Source: Impatiens glandulifera
Lineage: Eukaryota; Streptophyta; Magnoliopsida; Ericales; Balsaminaceae
DNA length: 64,000 nucleotides
Assembly (NCBI RefSeq): GCF_907164915.1
Contig: NC_061869.1
Span: forward strand, 24,598,676 to 24,662,675
Direction of reading: 5' to 3'
In this document: positions 33,340-44,365 of the stretch, one piece after another
Numbering within the stretch: the stretch's first letter is position 1
How the letters are laid out: every line of letters begins with the position of its first letter
The notes under the pieces: model-generated
Seen by the model: the letters and a program-made list of their open reading frames with translations, nothing else
Databases searched by the model: none
Told to the model about the DNA's origin: nothing
Made by a program: the position numbers and the translations under genes

Positions 33340-33840
33340 TGTTAGGTTTTGCAACAGCAAAACTATGGATCTTCTTAGAAATCAAAACCTGTAGCAAATC
33401 AGATTTCAAATCGTGTATGACGATAAACAGATTACCAAGAACTGAAATAGCATAAAGCAATAAACGACAACACAATATTCGTGGTTCGGTCAAAATCGAC
33501 ATACGTCCACGGGAGGGATAAGTTTCACTAAATCAAACAAATGTCAATAGTAGAAACTCACATGCCCTGCTCTCAAATGAAAGAAGTGATTACACTAGGA
33601 ATGATTGGACTACTCCACAATCAAAAGCTCCCCCAATCTCTCACTTTGGATCAGCCAAAGAACAAGAAGAAGAAGGAAACCAGAAACCCTAGATCTGTAA
33701 TTCACTCTCTCTCTATTTGCTCTGTTATGAGAAAAAATACCCAAAAAAAAGTATTTATACTCTAACCCGTTTTCATAAGAGAAAACCCTGACCGTTTACC
33801 CGAATTTAAAACCCGCCCGTAATGGCAAGGAACACCAACA
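33340..33840 (-). repeat. 5' LTR of the Tork-like copia element (501 bp)
   Basis: Starts TGTTAG and ends CCAACA on the plus strand. On the minus strand a TATA box GTATAAATAC (33751-33760) is the likely promoter. It is followed by the 5-bp target duplication CAGTT. Confidence 0.93.
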
Positions 33841-33845
33841 CAGTT

Positions 33846-35127
33846 TGCTTCTCAATCAGACTGGTCTGGGTTAGGTGGATTTGCTGGCTCCTTTATTGTC
33901 ATCTGCTGCTACATATTACTGTTGATTTTTTATACAAGTTTGAATTGTTGATAGTTGTTGAGGCATTTTAAAATTTAAATTTGGATTCGGCTTATAATTC
34001 TAAGAGTTAGCCTTAATTATGGTTTATAGAGATATTGATAAATGATAAATGTAAACTCTTTTGTTTGTTGAATTGTGATAAAGAACAATATATTGCTAAA
34101 TCAAAAAAATGCCTTTTAAGCTTTGAATTTAAAAAATGGTTTTCAAACAAACATACCCAATTTATACAATTTATAGTTAGACTCAAGCCATCAAATATTT
34201 TAATGACAAATATTCCCTAACTTAATAAAAATTTAGGAACAAATAAACCATAAATAAAAATGAAAATAATACAATAATACACTATCTTTTTACTTAAAAA
34301 CCTTCTTAAATCAAGGAATAAAAACACATGATTAAAGAACATAAAAAAAAAGTTTACACATTTTTTTTCATGTCAAAATCAAAGATTAATTATATTGAAA
34401 CATTAATCCAACAATTAAAAACCTAGAGAAAAAAATTACCAATCTGCTTTTCAATCAAAACGGATATCATTTGACCGTCCAACGGTGAATTTGATAAAAG
34501 CAGAATATGCGAAAATCAATGTTTTTTTCTCTTTTTTCTTGTTCAATATGCTTTTGTATTGTGTAAAGCATATACCCAAACCAGCTACTTATTTTTATCC
34601 CATAACTCTTAAAATGGGCTTTCATTTAGTTGGAAAGTGGCTTGATAAAACTTTGGGTCTTTTTTTTTTCTTACAGTTGGGAGTCCATTTTTTTAAAAAT
34701 AATTATATATAATGTTAAACCTAATTATATATACACAAAAAATGTAGTTGGTACTGACCCATAGCCTACTGATTTTTTTTCCCTTGAGTATTGCATTTTT
34801 TAAAGAAAACAAAAAATATATTTTTGAATATAAATTTACAATTAACCCTGCTATTAAATTAAAGATCAATATTAAATTAAAGTTATTTTTGAAATAACTA
34901 ATGCTGAAATCATATTTATAAAATCATTAATTACATATTATAAAATTTAAATATTAATAGATTAGAGATGTGAAAGGATGGTATTCAGATTGATTTGGGA
35001 TCAGGGAACATGTTCAAATAAATTATTTATTTAATAAAAAATTGTTTTTATCTTGTTGGGTCATTTCACCACCTGAGAAATCAAAAATATATATAATGAT
35101 GCTTAACTTTTAAAGAATCCGGATTGT
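33846..35127. other. Right part of duplication copy A, non-coding
   Basis: Continues the alignment with copy B from 60905 (TGCTTCTCAATCAG). I see no gene or defined element; AT-rich with homopolymer runs. Confidence 0.6.
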
Positions 35128-35470
35128 TGGGTTGAGAGCCGTGCTTAATTTGGATATATATGTGAGAATAAATGGATATTTCGGTCGGATTGTGGGTTGA
35201 CCCGTCCATATATATTTAAAACGGTTAAAAATAAAATTTAAAATGCTACATATGTGTTTCGAATTTACAACGTAACAAAACAATACAATCCTTAAACCAA
35301 CTAAACTAATAACACTTTATATTTTAAATTTAACATCAAATTTAATGAATGTGAGACATTTTAACGATATAAGCTCAATATTTTTAACTAACTAATGTAT
35401 AATATAAATCAAATATTTGATTGACCAAAATGAAAGTGTAAGGTGTAAGGTCACGAGATGAGAGGTTCAT
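35128..35470. repeat. Dispersed 'GGGTTGACCCG' repeat
   Basis: A further copy near the right end of duplication copy A: TATATATGTGAGAATAAATG, TGTGGGTTGACCCG, ACGGTTAAAAATAAAA. It matches 63412-63745 in copy B. Confidence 0.6.
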
Positions 35471-35495
35471 TTAAAAAAAATATTTAAGAAGATAT

Positions 35496-36240
35496 TGTTT
35501 TATCGAAATAAATAAAATGTGAAATGAGAACGTTCTATTTTTATTTGTGATTTATTAAGAATTTTAAACATTAAATACATATTATTATTATTAAATTTAT
35601 TTTAATTATATTTTTATCTGTATGCCTGTCACCGTATGCCTATCACGTAAATTCTAGTTCACTTAAAAGCTGTAAAATTAGAAAAGTTCTTTAATTAAAA
35701 AATCCTTAAAAGGTATAGCCAAGTGAGTTTTTAGAGGTGATAAAAATACTTATACAATATGTTTTTGTAATATTCCCTGGTCATACTATTTAGTAATAAT
35801 GTATGTTCATATAAACATAAAAATATCACATAGGATGAAAAAAAAATGTTGGAAACTTCTTGTTATTATCCTTTATTAAGATGCAAAGTTGCAGATACTT
35901 AATTTTTAAACTGAAATTTATAATTTTAAAATTTTGAGACATCTAAAATATTTTTTAAAAAATCATTAAAATCATTGCATAAGATTAAAATAAATAATTA
36001 ATTTAAACATTTTAAATATAAACTAAATATTTTAAATAAATAAATAAACCAAGTTTTTCTTCGATAAAAATATAATCGAATATTAAATATAGTGTTTTGT
36101 GTGTTTACATGAAAGTACTAAAAAATGTCCGGAAAAAGTCGTTCAAAACCTCTCTATTTGGCCGACAACAGTGGCGGAGGAATTCAAAATTGAGAGAGAA
36201 TGGTAATGAGAGGGTCTTGGATTAATTTTTCAATAAGGGT
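35496..36240. other. Unique AT-rich spacer
   Basis: No gene, clear repeat or terminal structure that I can support. It lies between the end of duplication copy A and the next LTR. Confidence 0.5.
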
Positions 36241-36790
36241 GGTTAAGATATCAGGAGATTAAATATCCATTAATGCAGGAACAACAAAAATATTGAACAA
36301 TTGTGGAAACAAAAGAACGTAACTAAAGAACACATACATAATATTTATAGTAGTTCGGCTAAAATAGGCCTACATCAACTCTGAAGCATAAGAGTCTCTC
36401 AACTTTATTATCAAGATTGTTATAGGAGTATTACAATGATTCTCTCATAATGAAAACTCACACACAACTCATAAAAAATTGATGCTCTCAATGCAAAGAC
36501 TTGACTTTCTAAAGTGTTCGACTACACTTTTAAATAAGATCAATTAGGTTAATATCAATATCTTGTCCAAGACTCTCAAAGAGAGTTTCCAAAATATTCA
36601 TACCATATTTCTTAATTATATTTCCATAACAAAAAATCTAATTTCATTTTGTGATAATCTAATTTCCTAATATCAAGATTATACAAAAAAAAATTATAGT
36701 TTTTTATTGTTGAAAATATATCATTTCCTTGTACTAAGATTGTGTACCATGAATATACCATATTTGTAATATTGTAATCAGTTATCAACA
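36241..36790 (-). repeat. 3' LTR of the gutted retrotransposon
   Basis: Ends TTATCAACA at 36790. The left boundary is set by the shared GATATCAGGAG start. About 550 bp. Confidence 0.7.
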
Positions 36791-37624
36791 CTCCACCTTG
36801 ATTTACAAATTATCTCACTCTTGTCTTTCATTATTTACTTTGTCCGTAAGAAAAGTTTCGTAGCTCCTTAATCTAGGAACTGCTAGTATATCAACAACAG
36901 TGTCACCTTCTTGAAAACAACTTCTCTTTGCTCGATTATGTTACTCTCGATGTACAGCCTCACATCAAACTTTAACGCGGCAAACCCCTTCGATAGTAGT
37001 TAAACCATAGGATCCTTACACCGCTTATATCATCCATTATATAACATTTAATGGGTTACACAATATTTTTGCAAATTAAGATTTATAATCTAACAGATTA
37101 CATAAACCTTAAAAAATATTATCATAATAAAAGAAGGTACATACATATAAATTGTATCTTCACCAATGGCGGAAATACCTAATCATATGTATCTAGGGAA
37201 TGAAGAGAAAATAGTTGAAGAAACGTAGATTTTCTTCCTAACACCTACCTTCGTCTTGATTCGCTTCCCTTTCTCTATCTTATTCCTTTAAAAAATTAAA
37301 TATCTATCGAAATCAAGGATACCCAGAATGAACTTTTATCGTCTATTTCCTCAAAATAGGATACTAATCGAAATCCTAGAAAAGCCAAGACAAACTTTCT
37401 TCGTCTACTTCTTCAAAATCAAATATCTATTAAAAACCGAGGACACCTAACACTAGTGAAAAAAGGACTTTTACCGACAGAATTTACCGAGGGTTTTATA
37501 TAACTCTCGGTAATGGTCTCGAGAGGAATAATTCTTTCGTTATTAAAAATAAATTTCGAGAGGTGTATAAAACCTTCGGTGATATGAGTTTTCACCGAAA
37601 GTTTTTCACAAAACCCACGGATTT

Positions 37625-38990
37625 GACTGTTCCCAAAAAAAACTGAAAATAATTCAAAGTGTTGGATAAGGGTAATTGCGAAGGTTTTCAAAAAACCCTC
37701 GATTTTGACTCTCCCCAAAAGGGTAATTGCGAAGGTTTTGTCAAAAACCCTCGGTTTTGACTTTTCCCCAAAATACTGAAAATAATTCTAAGTGTTGAGA
37801 AATGGGTAATTACGATGGTTTTTCCAAAAACCCTCGGTTTTGACTTTTCCCCAAAATACTGAAAATAATTCTAAGTGTTGGGAAATGGGTAATTGCGAAG
37901 GTTTTCCAAAAACCCTCGATTTTGACTTTTCCAAAAAAAACTGAAAATAATTCTAAGTGTTGGGAAATGGGTAATTGCGAAGGTTTTTCAAAAAACCCTT
38001 GGTTTTGACTCTTTCCAAAAAATCTGAAAATAATTCTAAGTGTTGGGAAATGGGTAATTACGAAGGTTTTTCAAAAAACTCTCGGTTTTGACTCTTCTCA
38101 AAAAAACTGAAAATAATTCTAAGTGTTAAGAAAGGGGGTAATTGCGAAGGTTTTTCAAAAAACCCTCGGTTTTTCAAAAAACCCTCGGTTTTGACTCTTT
38201 CCAAAAAATCTGAAAATAATTCTAAGTGTTGGAAATGAGTAATTGCGAAGGTTTTTCAAAAAACCCTCGGTTTTGACTCTTTCCATAAAATCTGAAAATA
38301 ATTCTAAGTGTTGGGAAATAGGTAATTGCGAAGGTTTTTTAAAAAACTCTCGGTTTTGACTCTTCTCAAAAAAACTGAAAATAATTCTAAGTGTTAAGAA
38401 AGGGGGTAATTGCGAAGGTTTTTCAAAAAACCCTCGTTTTGACTCTTTCCAAAAAATCTGAAAATAATTCTAAGTGTTGGGAAATGGGTAATTGCGAAGG
38501 TTTTTTAAAAAAATGTCGGTTTTGACTCTTCTTAAAAAATATGAAAATAATTCTAAGTGTTGGAAAGGGGGTAATTGCGAAGGTTTTTAAAAAAACCCTC
38601 GGTTTTGACTTTTCCCAAAAAACTGAAAATAATTTTAAGTGTTGGGAAATGGGTAATTGCGAAGGTTTTTTAAAAAACCCTCGGTTTTGACTTTTCTCAA
38701 AAAATCTGAAAATAATTCTAAGTGTTGAGACTGGGTAATTGCGAAGGTTTTTCAAAAAACCCTCGGTTTTGATTTTTCCAAAAAAAACTGAAAATAATTC
38801 TAAGTATTGGGAAATGGGTAATTGCGAAGATTTTTTTAAAAACCCTCGGTTTTGACTCTTCTAAAAAATCTGAAAATAATTCTAAGTGTTGAGACTGGGT
38901 AATTGCGAAGGTTTTTCAAAAAACCCTCGGTTTTGATTTTTCCAAAAAAACTGAAAATAGTTCTAAGTGTTGGGAAATGGGTAATTGTGA
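37625..38990. repeat. Tandem array of a roughly 83-bp unit in the CACTA left arm
   Basis: About 16 units, each with CTGAAAATAATTCTAAGTGTT, GGGTAATTGCGAAGG, TTTTTCAAAAAACCCTCGG and TTTTGAC(T)CTT. One unit near 37715 is shortened and one near 38160 has a partial duplication. A segment in the middle (AAGGTTTTTCAAAAAACC) is itself palindromic. Confidence 0.9.
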
Positions 38991-39848
38991 AAGATTTCTA
39001 AGTATCTTTCGGTTTTGACATCTCAAAACCTAAAGATATTTAGAAACTTTCGGTATTTCACTTCTCCATTTGTTAATTTAATTGGTGTTTCACTTTATAA
39101 TTAGCTTGTTTAAACTCCTAACTAAGCTAATAAAGTGTGTGTTATTTTTGAAGAGTAGAGATTGTGATTAATTATATAAATGTATATAATTGTGTATGAT
39201 TATATAACAAGTGTATGTTTTGTGTTTGATTATATTAAGGATGTGTGTAGAGTTTGATTATTAGATGTGCGGGGATTGTGTAAGGATATGAAATGTGTTA
39301 AATTAATGTTGTTTAAGATAATTAAAAAGTTAAACACCAATTAAATTAAAAAAATGAAGAAGTCAAATACTGAAAGATATTCAAATATCTTTCGGTTTTG
39401 AATGGTAATACCGAGAGTTATAGGTATACCTTTCGGTACTTGACTTCTTCATTTTTTGATTTCTTCATTTATTTTAATTTACTTGGTGTTTAATTAGCTT
39501 GTCTAAACTCTTAACTAAGCTAATAAAGTGTGTGTTATTTTTGAAGTGTATGGATTGTGATTAATTTTATAAATGTATATGATTGTGTTTGATTATATAA
39601 AGGAATGTATATATTTGTGTTTGATGATAATAAGAATATGTGTAGAGTTTGATTATAAAAAGAATGTGTTTAATGATAATTAGGTTGTGTTTTAAATAGA
39701 TGAATGTGTGTTGTTGATGTTTTAAGTTAAAAAATCTAAGGTCAAAACCGAGAGATATCCACAATTCTCTCGGTTTTTCTTTTATTAAAATTTGTGTGAG
39801 ATCCATCAAAACTGAAAGATTTACTCATATCCCTCGGAAAAAATTACC
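38991..39848. repeat. CACTA left interior with two related segments
   Basis: Segments near 39100-39260 and 39485-39650 share TTAACTAAGCTAATAAAGTG and TGATTAATT.TATAAATGTAT. Isolated CGGTATT and CTCTCGG motifs occur. No gene. Confidence 0.6.
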
Positions 39849-40016
39849 AAAACCGAGAGTTATATATAAAACTCTCAGAAATATTAAAAACAAAACCGAG
39901 AGTTATACCTAAAACTCTCAGAAATATGAAAGGGTCAAAACCGAGAGTTATACTTAAAACTCTCGGAATTATGAAAGGGTCAAAACCGAGAGTTATACCT
40001 AAAACTTTCGATAAAA
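39849..40016. repeat. Four direct hairpin repeats, about 46 bp each
   Basis: Each unit is an imperfect palindrome CCGAGAGTTATACCTAAAACTCTCGG or variant, written here as arms CCGAGAGTT and AACTCTCGG around an 8-10-base loop. Spacing is about 45 bp. Confidence 0.85.
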
Positions 40017-40394
40017 TCCCTTTTAATTAAAAAAACATCTTTCCCTTTCTAGATCACTATCGCTCGCTTCTTCCCTCTCCCCTTCTCCCAATCGACAGTC
40101 GCGCTCACCCGAAAGACGATCCATGCCGATAACGACAAACGCCGCCCACGCCCAACGACGCCCACGTCCACGTCGCCGATTGATCCCTCCGCCGCTTGTA
40201 ACTCTCCGTCGATCTATCTGCCGCCGTGTCTCTAGATCGTCGTCGATCTGCCTGCCGTCGTGCTTCTTCTCTTCAACTTCTAGGTTAGTTTATATTATAT
40301 GGTTAGATTTAGGTTTGATGTTGGTTAGTTTTAAGTTTGATTTAGGTTACAGTTTCTTGGATTTAAGTTTGATTTATGTTAGATTTAGGTTTGA
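40017..40394 (+). other. Likely 5' end of the CACTA accessory gene
   Basis: A CT- and CG-rich stretch with CCGCCG and TCGTCGATCTGCC words resembles a plant 5' untranslated or first-exon region. A frame from ATG 40123 (MPITTNAAHAQRRPRPRRR) is open to 40398 but does not join in phase to the downstream exon, so I do not call it a protein. Confidence 0.35.
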
Positions 40395-40905
40395 ATGATA
40401 TTAGTTTTATGTTTTATTTAAGTTAGATTTTGTTAGATTTAAGTTTGATTGATGTTAGTTTTATGTTTGATTTATGTTAGATTTTGTTAGATTTATGTTA
40501 GATTTAGGTTTGACTGATGTTAGTTTTATGTTATTTTGTTAGATTTAGGTTTGATTTAAGTTTGTGAATGAATTGATTTATATTGATGTTAGTTTTAGGT
40601 TTGATTATTATTGATGTTAGATTTAGGTTTGATTTAAGTTTGTGAATGAATTGATTAATATTGATGTTAGTTTTAGGTTTGATTATTATTGACGTTAGAT
40701 TTATGTTTGATTTAAGTTTGTGAATGAATTGATTATTATTGATGTTAGTTTTAGGTTTGATTATTATTGATGTTAGATTTAGGTTTGATTTAAGTTTGTG
40801 AATGAATTGATTATTATTGATGTTAGTTTTAGGTTTTTTATTATTATTGATGTTAGATTTAGTTTGATTTAAGTTTGTGAATGAATTGATTATTATTGAT
40901 GTTAC
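40395..40905 (+). repeat. Intronic tandem repeat of the CACTA gene
   Basis: Irregular then regular units of about 78-81 bp: GATGTTAGTTTTAGGTTTGA, TTATTATTGATGTTAGATTT, AAGTTTGTGAATGAATTGA; four near-complete units. It lies just before the splice acceptor TTTATTTCAG at 40930. Confidence 0.8.
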
Positions 40906-40930
40906 TAATTTCATAAATCATTTATTTCAG

Positions 40931-41529
40931 AAAGCGGGTGAAATAAGACGGACCCCCTCTATCGTTGATGTTTTCAAGGGGACCCGTACCCCAAAAGCTA
41001 CAAAAAAAACCCCAATCCGATCTCAGACAAACGAGCGCAAAAGAAGATTGTAAGTTAATTGACTTTAATAAAATTATATATAGCTTATTTATATAAATGA
41101 AAATTAATTTCAAATGTGCAGGCAGAGATGGAGGAAGTAAGAAGCAATGAATCAGATATCTTTGACTTCGACTTGACGAAGAAAGTGTACGGACGCCAAA
41201 TGCATGGGACAGTGATCGGTATTGGATCCGACGTCCGACCCACACAAGAGGATCGTCGGAGTGGAAACAATTCTCAACGTTCCACTGATCGGTTGTAGAA
41301 GAAGAATGAATAGCTAAAGGCGGATATGAGACACATGACGTTGACAATGGAGGAAATTCAAATGAGGAATATAGAAAGAGCGGAAATGATTAGTGAAATG
41401 GAAAAGAGGGATAGAGAAAGACCGCAAAGGAAGGGTCAAATGGAAGCGGAGAGGATGCAAATGACGCAAAGAATGGAGAAATATGAACAACAAATTGAAT
41501 TCTTAATGACAAACCCTCCCCCCAACTAG
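40931..41529 (+). pseudogene. CACTA En/Spm-type accessory protein, C-terminal remnant
   Basis: Two exons separated by an intron at about 41050-41121. The first encodes 40 residues (KAGEIRRTPSIVDVFKGTRT ...), similar to the conserved 'VFK.T(H/R)T' segment of plant Ptta/En/Spm proteins. The second encodes MEEVRSNESDIFDFDLTKKV ... YGRQMHGTVIGIGSD, then a Met/Glu/Arg-rich coiled coil (MEEIQMRNIERAEMISEMEK ...) ending MTNPPPN at 41529. Two in-frame TAG codons (41297-41299 and 41312-41314) interrupt the frame just before the coiled coil. The exon junction does not keep phase with a canonical GT-AG intron, so there may be another small indel. Confidence 0.6.
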
Positions 41530-41730
41530 TTAGTACATTATAATTTTTGAACAATTGTAAATGTTTTGGTTCGACTGATGACGGGTTGTTTGGATGATTG
41601 GGTTTGGTTTAGAATTTTGGAATTATAATGATCTTTTGGTTTATGAATATTATTGTATATGTATTGGTTTGGTTGAACAGGTTTTGGTTACGCAGAAAAC
41701 GATCACCCTATTTGAGACATTTATAGAGGC

Positions 41731-42130
41731 AATACCGAGAGTTATTTGAAAAACTCTCGGATTTTTCCTCGCAAGAAAAACCGAGAGTTATTTGAAAAAC
41801 TCTCGGTTCTTCCTTAAAAGAAAACCCGAGAGTTATTTGAAAAACTCTCGGTTTTTCCTTACAAGAAAACTCGAGAGTTATTTGAAATACTCTCGATTTT
41901 TCTTGCAAGGGAAAAACCGAGAGTTTTTCAAATAACTCTCGGTTTTTCTTGTGAGGGAAATCCGAGAGTTTTTCAAATAACTCTCGGGTTTTCTTGTAAA
42001 GAAAAATCGAGAGTTAATCAAATAACTCTCGGTTTTTCTTGCGAGGAAAAATCCGAGAGTTTTTCAAATAACTCTCGGGTTTTCTTGTAAAAAAAACCGA
42101 GAGTTTTTAAATAACTCTAGTTTTTTTTCT
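41731..42130. repeat. Mirror-arranged array of CCGAGAGT hairpins
   Basis: About nine hairpins of 26 bp (arms CCGAGAGTT and AACTCTCGG or close variants) at about 45-bp spacing. Up to about 41900 the loop reads ATTTGAAAA; after that it reads TTTTCAAAT, the reverse complement, so the two halves form one large inverted repeat centred near 41905-41910. The arrangement sits in the CACTA right sub-terminal region. Confidence 0.85.
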
Positions 42131-42315
42131 CTGGTATCTAAACCGAGAGATTTATGAAATTTCTCGGTAAACACCTAATTAGATTTACCGAAAATGGCAA
42201 TACCGACGAATGCCGAGAGTTACCCAAACTCTCGGTATTATATCTATACCGACAGATATAGGGCCATTACCGAGAGTTTATACTCTCGGTAATGACCCTT
42301 TTTTCACCGGTGTAA

Positions 42316-43132
42316 GACAAACATTTATCATCTACTTCCTCAAAACAAGATATAGATCGAAAGACGAGAAAACCCAAGAAAAACTTACATCGTCAAAATT
42401 TAATGGCATCTCTTTAATCAAGCTCAAGATCTAGCGAAAAAATGACACCCATCTTGCCTTAAACTTTGCACACTTAACCAACTTGAACCACATACTTCTC
42501 ATTGAACAAATAAATTTGCAATCTACTAACTTTTAAACAATGTTCAAATAGCTAGAAATTCAAGAATATATTATCAATATTTTCTAACTATCTTTAAATG
42601 TTTTCACCATGATTCATAGTTTTTTCGAAAGAAATCGCAAATGCCCTTCCATTTTAATTGATCGAACATCTCATCTAGCCCCTTTTTGAGGATTATGAAT
42701 CACATTCAAGGTCTCATTCATCTTCTCGCATTTGGTGATAATTCAATGATCTCATTCGCATTCAAATTGATCGGGCCTCTCATCTAGCCCCCTTTTCATG
42801 ATTAGGAATACCATACAAGGTCTCAATCCTCTCCTCAATAAGATGATAAATCAATCATCTCATTAATCTTAATTATGATCCACAATATAAGGACAATTAA
42901 GATAGAACAAAAGAAGTACCCAAATCATCACATTTGAATTGATCGAGCCTCTCATCTAACCCCCTTTTTATGACTAGGAATCTCACTCAAGGTCTTATTA
43001 ATCTTCTCATATTAGAAGATAATTCAATGATTTTTCTTGGTTCGTTTGAGAGTTGCTTCATGACGTCTCCACCTAAACTTATAATTGTCTTCCATTGGGC
43101 TTCTCTTTATGGTCTTTCATTCATATTGTGTG
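42316..43132. repeat. Internal remnant with repeated 'GATCG(G/A)(G/A)C(C/A)TCTCATCTA(G/A)CCCC' segments
   Basis: Three related segments start near 42655, 42765 and 42940, each TTGATCG..CTCTCATCTA(G/A)CCCC followed by TGA(T/C)TAGGAAT and CAAGGTCT. They look like tandem copies of an internal region of about 110-180 bp. No open frame. Confidence 0.5.
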
Positions 43133-43399
43133 TTAACTAGAAATATGCCAATCTTTAATCATCCGCCAACTCAATGCAATCTTATAATTAGGCCCGAAGT
43201 ATTGCCTTGTCAACATATCGATAATGTTGTCATCAATAAATACCTTTTGACGAGATTTGTTGTGTACCATTCTTTCCTTCCTCCATGGCCAATGATACCT
43301 CTTCACCAAGGTCATCCTCCTCCCCAACATTAGAAGAAATTTCAATGCTCCCATGACAATTCTCCTTTGGAAGTGTGCCTTTTGATGACATATTTCCAC
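43133..43399 (-). pseudogene. Decayed copia RNase H tail
   Basis: The 88-codon minus frame contains KVFIDDNIIDMLTRQ followed by PNYKIALSWRMIKD. This resembles the C-terminal end of copia RNase H (usually a DN.ADMLTK-type motif). It is a weak match with the expected orientation in this element. The sequence upstream on the same strand is broken by many stops. Confidence 0.35.
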
Positions 43400-43845
43400 C
43401 TCGAGTTGTAATTACTCTTTAATCACTATTTGTTTCTTAAATGGGTGTGTTTTAGTTTTTTAAAACTTCACATCTTGACTTAGCATAACATTATCTTCAC
43501 ATTTTTATAAACAAACTCGATACCCTTTGACATTCTTTAAAGATCCAATAAGGAAAATTTTATTTTCCCTTAGTTCCAACTTCCTTTGCATTACGATGAG
43601 CTAAAATTCTTGCACTATGAACTCCTTTCATACTATTGTCTATAATATGTCCTCTTGGTTTATTCATTGGACATCGCGTATCTCGTACTTTTTCAACCTC
43701 AGACTTGGCAGACATTCATACTAGCAAGAACTACAACTTGGACATCTTTTGGAAACCTTCCTAAAACTTGTCAAAAACCCTTGAAGGGTCATTCAAGCTC
43801 TTTATCTTCATCTTCTCTTGAAAAACGTCACTCTGATAAAACTTA

Positions 43846-44365
43846 TCGGGATATCAGGAGATTAAGTAACTGAAAAAACAATTGCGAATATGAAAGAAAG
43901 CAACTAAAAAATGCATACACGATATTTATAGTGATTTGGCCAAAACATACATACATCCACTTTGAAAAATAAAAGGCTCTCAAATTTATTATCAATATTG
44001 TTATAGGAGTATTACAATGATTCTGTCATAATGAAAACCCACACACAACTCACAAGGAAGCGATGCTCTTAAGGAAAAAACTTGGCTTTTTAAAGTGTCC
44101 GACAGTAGATTTAAATAAGCCCCAATTAGGTCAATATCAATATGTTTTCCAAAACTATCAAAGAGCTTCCAAAATATTCTTATCATATTTCCAAATTATA
44201 TTTTCATAATAAAAGATCTAATTTATTTTCATAAACTTATTTCCTAATATCATGATTATATACCAAGAGATATAGTTTCCATGTATTGAATATATCATTT
44301 CCTTATACTAAGATTGAGTACCATGAATATACCATATTTGTAATATTGTAAATCAATTCGCAATA
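43846..44365 (-). repeat. 5' LTR of the gutted retrotransposon (eroded)
   Basis: Aligns with 36241-36790 for most of its length with many substitutions; the right end is diverged after TTTGTAATATTGTAA. Confidence 0.7.

Larger units (their letters stand above)
22194..33840 (-). mobile_element. Tork/Tnt1-like Ty1/copia retrotransposon, with a Mutator-like element nested in its 3' LTR
   Basis: Both LTRs, the primer site, polypurine tract and gag-pol are visible on the minus strand. The target duplication CAGTT is at 22189-22193 and 33841-33845, and copy B (about 60897-60905) shows the empty site. Taking out the nested element leaves about 5.2 kb, normal for this lineage. gag-pol is one frame interrupted by three stops, so the copy is dead. 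LTRs differ at about 15-20 of 500 positions by hand alignment, indicating an old insertion similar in age to the segmental duplication. Confidence 0.95.
7580..35495 (+). repeat. Segmental duplication, copy A (contains an 11.6-kb copia insertion)
   Basis: This interval aligns collinearly and in the same orientation with 46560-63765. Example anchors: 9474 with 48388, 14706 with 54245, 18707 with 58464, 33841 with 60899, 35128 with 63412. Sampled blocks differ at roughly 3-6 % of positions by eye. The copia element at 22194-33840 is absent from copy B. Differences also include a local 357-bp tandem duplication at 15046, an expanded minisatellite at 19900 and a partial second copy of the 18.8-19.6 kb block at 21152. 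The outer boundaries are approximate. Confidence 0.93.
37451..42312. mobile_element. CACTA (En/Spm-type) non-autonomous element
   Basis: 4862 bp, flanked by the 3-bp target duplication TAA (37448-37450, 42313-42315). The ends are CACTAGTGAAAAAAGG and, inverted, CACCGGTGAAAAAAGG, extended by TTACCGA motifs. Multiple CCGAGAGT/ACTCTCGG motifs near both ends are the sub-terminal repeats typical of CACTA elements. No TNPD-type transposase remains; only part of an accessory gene is seen at 40931-41529. Most of the left half is a tandem array. Confidence 0.92.
36241..44365 (-). mobile_element. Gutted LTR retrotransposon with a CACTA element nested inside
   Basis: Two related LTRs: 36241-36790 (GATATCAGGAGATTAA ... 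TTATCAACA) and about 43846-44365 (same start, eroded end), sharing GTTATAGGAGTATTACAATGATTCT, a CACACACAACTCA block and ACCATGAATATACCATATTT. The left LTR is followed by CTCCACCTTGATT, a minus-strand polypurine tract. The right LTR is preceded by ACTCTGATAAAA, a decayed tRNA-Met primer site. The element is therefore minus-strand. Only traces of pol remain (43133-43399). Excluding the CACTA insertion the internal region is about 2.2 kb, too short for gag-pol. Confidence 0.75.

Noticed and set aside
38423..38755. 110-codon minus-strand frame
   Set aside because: A product of the 83-bp tandem array, whose unit length happens to keep a frame open for a few units.
37625..38990. Centromeric-type satellite
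   Set aside because: The array lies wholly inside a CACTA element with target duplication, and the unit is short and local.
40531..40914. 127-codon minus-strand repeat protein (INNNQFIHKLKSN)
   Set aside because: It is the antisense translation of the intronic tandem repeat in the CACTA gene.
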